Origin: Verrucomicrobiota bacterium
GTDB lineage: Bacteria; Verrucomicrobiota; Verrucomicrobiia; Verrucomicrobiales; Verrucomicrobiaceae
NCBI GenBank assembly: GCA_017301975.1
Contig: JAFLEI010000015.1
Location: 86,682-150,681 of the forward strand
DNA length: 64,000 bases
Reading direction: 5' to 3'
Under the pieces are notes generated by a model that did not search any database, had not been told where the DNA came from, and was given only the letters and a program-made list of their open reading frames with translations. Positions 1-7,902 of this stretch are shown one piece after another. Position 1 is the first letter of the stretch, and every line of letters begins with the position of its first letter. A program made the position numbers and the translations under genes.

Positions 1-3000
1 GCTGCTTGGGATCGACCTCCTCCACCGTGTACTCTTTGGCGTTCTTCCAGGTGCTGTCGTCGAAATCGACGGCCCACCAGTTCGCGGGCAGAGGCTCCTG
101 TTTGACCTGCGGGTTTGCAGTGTCGCCATTGATCGGGCCGTGAAAAAAGCTTCTGGCCTTCCAGCTGGCGTTGGTCACGGTGCCGTCGGCGAACTTCAAA
201 ATGAAGCCGCCATCGCCAATGCTGCTGCCATATTCGAGGCCGGTCTTCGGATCGGCATTGTCCTTCGCCAGCACGGCGACCGTCATTGGATACTCAGGGA
301 GGAAATCCACGCTCACCACGTTGTGCGGGGTGAATTGAATCGGATCCACCGCAACAAGACGTCCATTCACGTAGAGCATGAACCAGTTGTCCGCGTACAC
401 ATTGAGCTTCATCGTGTCGGCGATGCTCGGTTTCATGAGCCCGGGCGGGCCGCCGCCTTTCTTCTTTTTGCCACCGCCCTTTCCTGATTCACCGGCTGCT
501 CCTTCGGCCCCCTTTCCAGCTGGCATGGCGGGCGGGCCAGGAGGCGGATTGGTTGAAGGAGGTGCCGCTGGGGGCTGACCTCCGCTGCCAGGAGCTGCCG
601 AACTCAACGGAGCATTGGGCGCATTTTGCACTTCTTCCGCCGTGAGTTTGCCATCGCGATCCACGTCTGCCGTACCAAAAACATACTTGGCTGCATCCGA
701 CAGTTCCACGCTGCTCAGACGGCTGTCCTGATTTGCATCCAGCTCGTAAGCGTGCCGGTAGATAAAGCCGGCGAATGCCGCACCTTCGCGGATGTCGCCC
801 GCCGCGTCGATCTCGGCAGGTGTGATGATGCCATCCAGGTCCGCATCATATTTGGAGGCGGCGACTTTCATGTCAGCAAGCGTCTCCGCTAGGGCGACCA
901 TGCCATCCTTGTTGCCATCGAGCTCAGCACCATGCATCTGCATCCACGGCTTGCGCTGGCCACCCTGCTGTCCTCCACCACCGCCCTGAGGGGGCATGGG
1001 CTGCGCCGAGGTTTCCGGTCGCGTCGGCTGAGGACTGCCACTTGGAACCATGCCGCCGCGCGTGCCCCCTTCACCCCCACCCCGTGAGTAAACAACGCTC
1101 AGGTCTGCTTTGGCAAGAGTCTTGCCATCCATCGCGGCCAGCAAGTCTTCGCGTGTCACACCACCACGTCCCGTGGCCTTGGGCTGCGGATCGGCGGAAA
1201 GCGCATACACATGCAGCACATACGTCTTTTCACCAGGCCCCTGCGAATGCGGCGGCTCATAGCCTTCCTCGCCTTTGAACCCGACGCCCAGCCTGCCCAC
1301 GCCCTTCACATTCTTCGGCAGACTCGTCACCTTCCCCGGGATGTCCCACATGACCCAGTAGCTTTTCATCTCATTGCCCGGAGCCAGATGATCCATGATC
1401 AAGGCATAGCTCTTCGTGCCAGCAGGTGCGCCCTTCCATTCGAGGGGCAGCGTCGCGCCACTGCCATCGCCGGTATAATCTGCGGGCAGGTTGCCGCCGT
1501 CCGCCACATCAGGGCTTGTCAAAACGAAACCGCTTGTCGCAGCAGCAGGTGCTCCGCCCCGGCGTCCGCTGGACTCCTCGGCAGGCGCTGCCATGGGCGC
1601 AGAAAGCTCGCTTGCTTCCAGTTTGCCATCAGCATTGCGGTCCAGTGCAGTGAATTCGCTGCGGGCCTTCGCCATGGCGGTAGCCAGCGTGCCGCCGCCG
1701 CGTTTCGCGGAAAACTCACGTTTCACATTGTCGGCAAATTCTTGTGCCGTGACGATGCCGTCTCCATTCACATCCATGAGGCTGCCTGAAACCTGTGGGT
1801 GCGGTGGACGCGGCGCATCTTCAGAAGGCGCAGGTGGATTTTCATCAGGCTTCATGCCTTTGCCTCCCGGACCTCCCTTGCCCTTGCCCATTCCCTTGCC
1901 TTTCCCGCCACCACCACCCGGGCCTTTGCCTCCTCCTCCTCCGCCACCACCCCGGCTCGTATAGACTTCCTTCACGACACCCTCGCTGCCGTTGTTAAAC
2001 TCAAAGGGATAGGTGCCATCGCTGTTGATGCTGTAGCTGATCGAACGCTTATCACTGCCCACCTGATAGCTGAGTTTGTAACCGTTCGATCCCATGCTTT
2101 CAAAGCCGGTGATCTCCGCCCCACGCAGCGGAGGCGTGTCAGGACGCACGCCTTGCGCACGCGGCTGCGGGTCCACCTGCCCTTCCGCCTCCACGACAAC
2201 CCCATGAAAAGCGCTCTGCAAATACGGCCGCTTCGTCGAGGCATGGTAATGATACCCCACCTTCGCGTCTTCGTGCCCATGACATTCGTCCAGCTTGCCA
2301 ACCGGTGAGCCGTCCGGCTCCGTGAGGCCGTAGATCGGGTAGCCATCCAGCGCATAAGCAATCGGCATCCCCTTCCCTACCACCGCCTGCAGATGCAGCG
2401 GCGCAATGTGGTAATGGTAGTCATCCGCGCGCCCGCAGTGCCCGCCCCATTGATCCAGCTCGCCAATCTCATACGAAACCTCCCCTCGGTTGTTCTGCGG
2501 ATTGAAGATCGGAATACCGTTCACACCGAGTGCGATGGCACCCCGCAGGAAATGCCCCTCGACGATGGCGGGAGTTTTCGCGGGCACCGGATGCAAAGGA
2601 ATGCGCCACATGTTGTCCCCAGTGTAATTCTGCGGCAGCGGCACCTGCTGCTGCCATGCCGTGATGCCCACCATCATGTTATGGTCCGGAAGCCCGTTCG
2701 ATCCCACGAAGAGGAAATCCTTGTCCCACTTCAGTTCTAGCCTCTGGAAAGCCAGGAACGGTTTTGCCGCCACCGGTGCATTTGCCGCTGTTGCCGCAGC
2801 TAGATTGAGCGTGGAGGCCGTCGAAGCCACCTGCACTGGCTTGATCTCCCCTTCATTCTTCGCCGCATGCTGCTGCATCCATTCTTCCAAAATATGCTGG
2901 CGCAGGCTCTCTTTGTCGGCCGATGCGCCGGCTTTCCAGGTGTGAGCAAAAGCCGCTGGGCTGTTGAACAATCCAACGGACAAAGCAGCAACGAAGATGG

Positions 3001-3007
3001 CTTTCAT
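1..3007 (-). CDS. Secreted YHYH / PEBP-like / EF-hand modular protein (3' end outside window)
   Basis: At least 1002 residues, open to the left edge. The ATG at 3007 begins a typical signal peptide (MKAIFVAALSVGLFNSPAAFA). Two Y-H-Y-H motifs near residues 197 and 251 define a YHYH domain, a putative metal-binding fold of secreted proteins. A glycine/lysine-rich linker near 375-395 follows. A PEBP/YbhB-type (Raf kinase inhibitor-like) domain spans about 490-606, with the LIMDHLAPG and SQGPGEKTYVLHVYAL signatures. At least six EF-hand-like calcium loops (DVNGDGIVT, DRNADGKLE, DADLDGIIT, DVDRDGKLT and others) lie near 409, 454, 696, 721, 755 and 780. The C-terminal part resembles a jelly-roll ligand-binding domain. 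The function is unknown; a calcium-dependent extracellular binding protein is the simplest reading. It is divergent from the two-component system at 3119. Confidence 0.85.
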   Translation of the reverse strand, partial: MKAIFVAALSVGLFNSPAAFAHTWKAGASADKESLRQHILEEWMQQHAAKNEGEIKPVQVASTASTLNLAAATAANAPVAAKPFLAFQRLELKWDKDFLFVGSNGLPDHNMMVGITAWQQQVPLPQNYTGDNMWRIPLHPVPAKTPAIVEGHFLRGAIALGVNGIPIFNPQNNRGEVSYEIGELDQWGGHCGRADDYHYHIAPLHLQAVVGKGMPIAYALDGYPIYGLTEPDGSPVGKLDECHGHEDAKVGYHYHASTKRPYLQSAFHGVVVEAEGQVDPQPRAQGVRPDTPPLRGAEITGFESMGSNGYKLSYQVGSDKRSISYSINSDGTYPFEFNNGSEGVVKEVYTSRGGGGGGGGKGPGGGGGKGKGMGKGKGGPGGKGMKPDENPPAPSEDAPRPPHPQVSGSLMDVNGDGIVTAQEFADNVKREFSAKRGGGTLATAMAKARSEFTALDRNADGKLEASELSAPMAAPAEESSGRRGGAPAAATSGFVLTSPDVADGGNLPADYTGDGSGATLPLEWKGAPAGTKSYALIMDHLAPGNEMKSYWVMWDIPGKVTSLPKNVKGVGRLGVGFKGEEGYEPPHSQGPGEKTYVLHVYALSADPQPKATGRGGVTREDLLAAMDGKTLAKADLSVVYSRGGGEGGTRGGMVPSGSPQPTRPETSAQPMPPQGGGGGQQGGQRKPWMQMHGAELDGNKDGMVALAETLADMKVAASKYDADLDGIITPAEIDAAGDIREGAAFAGFIYRHAYELDANQDSRLSSVELSDAAKYVFGTADVDRDGKLTAEEVQNAPNAPLSSAAPGSGGQPPAAPPSTNPPPGPPAMPAGKGAEGAAGESGKGGGKKKKGGGPPGLMKPSIADTMKLNVYADNWFMLYVNGRLVAVDPIQFTPHNVVSVDFLPEYPMTVAVLAKDNADPKTGLEYGSSIGDGGFILKFADGTVTNASWKARSFFHGPINGDTANPQVKQEPLPANWWAVDFDDSTWKNAKEYTVEEVDPKQ

Positions 3008-3118
3008 AATGGTCAAGTTGGAGCATCGGTGTCAGTCGCTTATCAGCAAAAGGCCCCTGATTTGTCAGTAAACCGTAAAGAAACTCGCGAAACAAGCCGC
3101 TGAAGACCATACTCGCGC

Positions 3119-3829
3119 ATGCAGCCCGCCACACGCATTCTCGTCATCGACGACGACACCGAGCTTTCCCAGCTCGTGGCGGATTACTTGAAGCCAATGG
3201 GTTTTGAGGTCGAATGCGAACATGATGGCAACAGCGGCGCCGAGCGCGCCACCAGCGAGCCCTGGCATGCGATCATCCTCGACGTGATGATGCCCGGCTG
3301 CGATGGCTTCGAAGTGCTGCGGCGCATCCGCATGAAATCCAAGGTGCCGGTGATGATGCTCACAGGTCGTGGTGAAGAGGTGGACCGCATTGTGGGGCTT
3401 GAGCTCGGAGCGGATGACTATCTCCCAAAGACTTTTTCGTCACGTGAACTTCTCGCCCGCCTTCGGGCCGTGCTGCGGCGCTCCGGCTGGGTGGCGGAAA
3501 CTTCGCCGCAGGCGCCCATGAAGGAACTCGTCATCGGCCCGCTGCGCATCAACGCGGATTCGCACGCGGTCGTTCTCGGCGACACGCCCCTGGAACTCAC
3601 CCCGGCGGAATTTGGTCTGCTGCTTTCCTTGGCCAAGGCCCATGGCCGTGTGCGCACCCGCGAACAGCTCATTGAGGATGTCGCCGACCGCGAATGGGAT
3701 GTCTTTGACCGTGCCATTGACATGCACATTTCCACCCTGCGCCGCAAACTCGGCGACGACCCAAAGAATCCGCAGTTCATCAAGACCGTGCGCGGTTACG
3801 GCTACCAGCTCGTCACGCCAACCCGCTGA
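3119..3829 (+). CDS. OmpR/CpxR-family response regulator
   Basis: 236 residues, the normal length for the family. The N-terminal receiver domain has the acidic pair DDD at 11-13 and the phospho-acceptor Asp55 in LDVMMPG. The C-terminal winged helix binds DNA (R.REQLIEDV, DRAIDMHISTLRRKLGDD, VRGYGYQL). The usual K-P-F after the conserved lysine reads K-T-F (ADDYLPKTFSS), a small departure at a normally conserved cis-proline. The kinase gene begins 6 bp after the stop, so the two are co-transcribed. CpxR-like architecture suggests an envelope-stress role, but the regulon is not visible from sequence. Confidence 0.95.
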   Translation: MQPATRILVIDDDTELSQLVADYLKPMGFEVECEHDGNSGAERATSEPWHAIILDVMMPGCDGFEVLRRIRMKSKVPVMMLTGRGEEVDRIVGLELGADDYLPKTFSSRELLARLRAVLRRSGWVAETSPQAPMKELVIGPLRINADSHAVVLGDTPLELTPAEFGLLLSLAKAHGRVRTREQLIEDVADREWDVFDRAIDMHISTLRRKLGDDPKNPQFIKTVRGYGYQLVTPTR

Positions 3830-3835
3830 TCCCTC

Positions 3836-5275
3836 ATGAGCCGCCTGCGTCTGCCTCTGTATGTGAAGATCCTCCTCTGGTTCGGAGTGAATCTCCTGCT
3901 GCTGGCACTGCTCGTGTTTGGCTTTTTAAGCATGCAGTTCCGCATGAGCCTGGACTGGATGCTTTCGGGAGAAGCAGGCGAACGCGTCGCCGCCATTGGG
4001 GACAGCATCACGGACGAGCTCTCCCAGCTTCCAGAACAGGAATGGCCTGCAGCACTGCTGCGGCATGGTGCAGCATATGATGTGACCTTCGCCCTCTTCA
4101 GCAGCAGCGGTGCCCAGATCATGGGAGCCCACGTCCAAGTCCCTGCGGAGGTGCTGCGAAAACTCATCGACAAGCGCGGCCCGAACGACCGCCCTCAGCC
4201 CCGGCGGCCGCTGCATCCCACGGGGAAAAAACGGCCCTCCGATGCCCCGCCCAAACCGCGCTTCATGCTCCGCGCCGGTGATCCCGCTCATTATTGGGCA
4301 GGCATTCATCTCGACCTCACCCAGCAGACCGACAACCGCCCGCTGACCCTGCTCATGGTCTCAAAAACGATTACCGGAGGCGGCCTGTTTTTCGATCTCT
4401 GGCCCTGGCTTGGCCTCGCCGCCGCAGCGCTGCTGCTCTCCGCCCTCGTCTGGATGCCCTTCGTGCGCGGCATCACCAGTTTCATCGGACAGCTCAATCA
4501 TGCCGCAGGCCGCATCGCCCACGGAAACTTTGGTGAACGAGTCTCACGCAGCCGGAATGATGAACTGGGAGAACTCTCTTCCTCCGTCAACACCATGGCC
4601 GCGCAGCTAGGAGAATATGTGGCGGAGCAGCGGCGCATCACGGCGGACGTGGCGCATGAGCTCTGCTCGCCGATTGCACGCATGCAGATGGCGCTTGGCG
4701 TGGTGGAACAACGCAGCACGCCGGAGCAGTCCGGTTACCTGAAGAAACTCGACGCCGAACTCCAGCACATGGCGCGACTCGTTGAAGAGGTGCTCGCCTT
4801 CTCCAAGGCCGAGACTCTGCCCGAACGCGAAACGGCCGAAGAAATCAATCTGCATGATTTGATTGTGGCCGTCATCGCCCGTGAAGCGCCTGAAGCCGAT
4901 ACTCAACTCGACGTGCCCACAGATCTGCAGGTGCATTCGCTGCGTGACGCGCTTGACCGCGCCATTGGCAACATCCTGCGCAATGCCGCCCGCTACGCCG
5001 CCGATTCCGGCCCCATCCTCATCCACGCCAAACAGCAGGACGGCAGCACTGTCATCCGCATTTCCGACCAAGGCCCCGGGGTGCCGCCCGAGGCATTGTC
5101 CCGTTTGTTCGAGCCATTCTATCGTCCGGAGGCTGCGCGCCGACGCTCCACCGGCGGCAGCGGCCTCGGACTTGCCATCACCAAGCGCTGCATCGAAGCC
5201 TGCCGCGGCACGGTGTCTGCGAAATTGTGCGAACCCACGGGTCTGGAAATCGCCATTTCGATTCCTGCGGCATAG
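3836..5275 (+). CDS. CpxA-like membrane sensor histidine kinase
   Basis: 479 residues. A first membrane helix (about 9-32), a periplasmic sensor region (about 33-180, with a proline-rich basic stretch), and a second helix (about 188-208) lead into a HAMP linker (NHAAGRIAHGNFGERVSRSR). The phospho-accepting His274 lies in ADVAHELCSPIARM. The ATP-binding domain carries N box NILRNAARYA, G1 DQGPGVP, F box and G2 GGSGLGLAI. The H-box has Cys where Leu or Arg is more usual. Partner of the regulator at 3119. Its stop lies only 6 bp from the convergent stop of the next gene, leaving no room for a separate terminator. Confidence 0.95.
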   Translation: MSRLRLPLYVKILLWFGVNLLLLALLVFGFLSMQFRMSLDWMLSGEAGERVAAIGDSITDELSQLPEQEWPAALLRHGAAYDVTFALFSSSGAQIMGAHVQVPAEVLRKLIDKRGPNDRPQPRRPLHPTGKKRPSDAPPKPRFMLRAGDPAHYWAGIHLDLTQQTDNRPLTLLMVSKTITGGGLFFDLWPWLGLAAAALLLSALVWMPFVRGITSFIGQLNHAAGRIAHGNFGERVSRSRNDELGELSSSVNTMAAQLGEYVAEQRRITADVAHELCSPIARMQMALGVVEQRSTPEQSGYLKKLDAELQHMARLVEEVLAFSKAETLPERETAEEINLHDLIVAVIAREAPEADTQLDVPTDLQVHSLRDALDRAIGNILRNAARYAADSGPILIHAKQQDGSTVIRISDQGPGVPPEALSRLFEPFYRPEAARRRSTGGSGLGLAITKRCIEACRGTVSAKLCEPTGLEIAISIPAA

Positions 5276-5281
5276 CCGTCT

Positions 5282-6694
5282 TCACTCCGCCTGCTTCAGC
5301 TCCTTCATCATCTCCAGCAGATGGTTCGTGAGGATGACACTGGTGTCCTCCTGCACTTGATTCGTGCCGAGCCATGTCTCGTAGCCGCCGAGTTTATGCT
5401 GTTCAAAAGTGGGCAGATAACCATGACGGCCATTGGCCAGACCAACGACCATCGTCTGTGGAAACAGACTGCGCTTTTTCAAGTCGAGACCGATTTCGAC
5501 AAAAGTCTCAAACGGAATGCCGCACACGACAAGATCGCCAATACGGATGGCCTGGAGTTGCACCGTGATCGTTTCCTCTTTGCGCTCCGCCGCAGCGATG
5601 ACACTGCCCGCATAGTTCTTCGCCAGGCGGGGCAGCTTCTCCACAGCCTCCTTGTCTTTCACCGCCAGCACCGCCTTCGCCTCCGCCAAATCCTGCGCCG
5701 ATGGGCGGCGGTATTTCAGCGTGATATCCCGCTGGAGCATGCCCAGCGTCACATCACCACGATGTTTCTCAATCTTACGATGAGCGAACCACGCCGTGTC
5801 CGCCGCCTTCTGCGCCACGATGCGAATCTGCTCAAACGGCTCACGTGGCGGACGCGTGACGCCAAAGGGAATGTTATTGATGTCGCCAGAAGTCCCATTG
5901 GACATCATCGCCACGAAGTTTTCATCTCCGCGCACCCGCGAAGGCATCACACGGGCAAATTCACCGAAGTAATCCGCCGACATCTCCCCTGCGGGCGCCC
6001 CCCCGACGTAGTGCAGGGAGTAGTTCGCATAAAGGGCGATGGGTTTGCGTTTCGTATCCTGCACCGAAATGATCGTGATGTCAGGATCCGTGGGCCCGGC
6101 CGGATGATCCAGCGTGTTTGGATCGGTGCCGGGGTTCATCTTCACCTTGTCCATTCGGCCAAAGGGATTCAGCGGCATTTTCCCCGGCTTCAAATACCAG
6201 CGACGATTGAAAACCTCATCAGGAAGAGAATGCGCCGCCGCACCGAAAGAGGCAGGCCGCAACGCCGCATGCGCCTTGATGATGGATTCGGCAATGCCCT
6301 CGACAAACCGTTTGTAGTAGCGCGCCGCCATCTCGCTGCGCGTGTTCACCGATGGTCCGCTGTGCGTATGCGTGGAGCTGATGAGCATCTTGTCCACCGC
6401 CATGCCCGTCTTTGCCGCTGCAATAGCCTTCGCCTCATTGAGCACGTCCGGACCCGCGCCCAGCACATCCACCACCACCATCGCCACTGTCGTTTTTCCA
6501 TCATCAAGCACGAGTGCCCGAGCATGAAACGGGTCATGGGCCTTGTTCGCCGCATTGGCGCTGAATCCCCCCGGCATGTTCATGGGAAACTCCGTGGGCG
6601 TGATGTCCACCGCCGCGGCCCCGGCTCGAAGCGTCTTGGTTTGAGCCCAAAGTGAAGGGGCAAGGAACAGCAATGCGAAGACAACAGATTTCAT
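5282..6694 (-). CDS. Neutral/alkaline non-lysosomal ceramidase-like secreted protein
   Basis: 470 residues from the ATG at 6694; the frame is open further upstream, but this start gives a clean signal peptide (MKSVVFALLFLAPSLWAQ) and sits 16 bp after the preceding stop. The N-terminal hallmark LRAGAAAVDITP, the His-rich SSTHTHSGPSV motif (likely zinc site) and the TSGDINNIPFG loop identify the neutral ceramidase-like family. Only the N-terminal catalytic-type region is present, as in many Verrucomicrobiota relatives, so the true substrate (N-acyl amide or ester) is unproven. Last gene of the 5.3-23.7 kb array; 22-kb-scale relatives lie at 11625 and 25232. Confidence 0.85.
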   Translation of the reverse strand: MKSVVFALLFLAPSLWAQTKTLRAGAAAVDITPTEFPMNMPGGFSANAANKAHDPFHARALVLDDGKTTVAMVVVDVLGAGPDVLNEAKAIAAAKTGMAVDKMLISSTHTHSGPSVNTRSEMAARYYKRFVEGIAESIIKAHAALRPASFGAAAHSLPDEVFNRRWYLKPGKMPLNPFGRMDKVKMNPGTDPNTLDHPAGPTDPDITIISVQDTKRKPIALYANYSLHYVGGAPAGEMSADYFGEFARVMPSRVRGDENFVAMMSNGTSGDINNIPFGVTRPPREPFEQIRIVAQKAADTAWFAHRKIEKHRGDVTLGMLQRDITLKYRRPSAQDLAEAKAVLAVKDKEAVEKLPRLAKNYAGSVIAAAERKEETITVQLQAIRIGDLVVCGIPFETFVEIGLDLKKRSLFPQTMVVGLANGRHGYLPTFEQHKLGGYETWLGTNQVQEDTSVILTNHLLEMMKELKQAE

Positions 6695-6710
6695 GGCTCT
6701 CCAATACGTC

Positions 6711-7898
6711 TCACTTGTGCGGATTCTCGTACCAAAACACACCCAACTGATCACGCTCCTCACAGGTAATGACATCGAGATCGCCATCCCCATCGAGATC
6801 CAGCGTCTGCATGAGGTCATACTTCAAACCTTCTGGCCCGCCCAGCGTGTGCTGCTGCCATGGGCCGCCGCTCTGCTGTTCCAGCCACACGATACCCTCG
6901 AGCTTCCCTCTGGCGTTCTCACAGGTGAAAAGCAGATCCGGCAGCTTGTCGCCATTCACATGCACGATTTTTACCGCCTTTGCATCGCCGAGGTTTTCGC
7001 CCTTCAGCTTCAGCTCATGCTCTTCCCAGCCCCCATCGGCCTTGCGCAAACAGAGCACGATCTCCACAGGCTTTGCCGCCACCGCGACATCCATCAGGCC
7101 ATCACCATTCACATCTCCTAGATCGACAAACATGACCTGTTTACCAAGACCTCCGATCGCATGCTCCTTCCACGGCACATATTCGCGATTCGCCGCAGCA
7201 CCCGGATTTTCCAGCCAAAAAACGCCCGTGCGTTCGCCTTTGCGGTCGCTGAACACTGCATCCGCGTCACCATCGCCATCCATGTCATGAACATTGAGTG
7301 ACATGACCCAGCCCGCATCACGCAGCTTGTGCAGCGACCATGCCTTGAGATCATCTGCCTTCTGCGGTGCCTGCAGCCAGCTCACGGTAGCATCTTTGCT
7401 CTTCGAAGCCACCAGCAGATCAGGCCCATGCTGTCCGTCCAAATCAAGCGCCGCCGCCTGCATCCACATCTGAGTGTTCGTCGCCGCTGGAAAGGGCTGC
7501 GTCGTCCATGCACCCTCCACCCGCCTGTGCCAGTAAAGCGTGCGCGTATCGCCCTCCGTGCCACTGACGATTTCCAGCTCTCCGTCACCATCCAAATCGG
7601 TAAAGATAGCTTCCTCGACATTTTTCACCTCACCCATGGTCACTTGGGGCCACGGCTCGCACGCCTTCGCCGCACCCGGATTCAAATACACCCGGACCAC
7701 GCCTCCCTCCTCCCAGCCGGTGACGATGTCTGGCAGTCCATCCTTGTTAAGATCGCCCAGTTTTACCCCATCGGCCCCACGTGAAGTGTTGTCGATGGTA
7801 TGACGATTCCAAGGTGCCTCTGGCGCCAGGATCACCGAATCGTCAGCCATCACCGAAGCGGTGAAACACAGGGCAGCTAGAAACAAGTTGGGGCGCAT
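6711..7898 (-). CDS. Secreted FG-GAP/VCBS-repeat beta-propeller protein
   Basis: 395 residues from the ATG at 7898 (signal peptide MRPNLFLAALCFTASVMA); an upstream in-frame start would overlap the preceding gene. About seven calcium-binding blade loops recur: DLNKDGLPDIV, DLDGDGELEIV, DMDGDGDADAVF, DVNGDGLMDVAV, DLDGDGDLDVI and degenerate copies. These are typical of VCBS/FG-GAP propellers that bind ligands or partner proteins outside the cell. No catalytic motif is visible. It starts 4 bp after the haem dehydrogenase stop, implying co-translation, so it may be an accessory or scaffold for that protein. Confidence 0.85.
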   Translation of the reverse strand: MRPNLFLAALCFTASVMADDSVILAPEAPWNRHTIDNTSRGADGVKLGDLNKDGLPDIVTGWEEGGVVRVYLNPGAAKACEPWPQVTMGEVKNVEEAIFTDLDGDGELEIVSGTEGDTRTLYWHRRVEGAWTTQPFPAATNTQMWMQAAALDLDGQHGPDLLVASKSKDATVSWLQAPQKADDLKAWSLHKLRDAGWVMSLNVHDMDGDGDADAVFSDRKGERTGVFWLENPGAAANREYVPWKEHAIGGLGKQVMFVDLGDVNGDGLMDVAVAAKPVEIVLCLRKADGGWEEHELKLKGENLGDAKAVKIVHVNGDKLPDLLFTCENARGKLEGIVWLEQQSGGPWQQHTLGGPEGLKYDLMQTLDLDGDGDLDVITCEERDQLGVFWYENPHK

Positions 7899-7902
7899 GC
7901 CC

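Noticed and set aside
3068..3079. GTAAACCGTAAA as a CpxR-type box upstream of the response regulator
   Set aside because: The half-sites are 7 bp apart, not the 10 bp of the CpxR consensus, and CpxR boxes are established in enterobacteria; too weak to annotate.
5321..6655. 444-residue plus-strand open frame opposite the ceramidase-like gene
   Set aside because: Antisense shadow of a well-supported family member; composition is Arg/His-rich and no start signal or family similarity is seen. The same applies to other long antisense frames in the 5-24 kb array.
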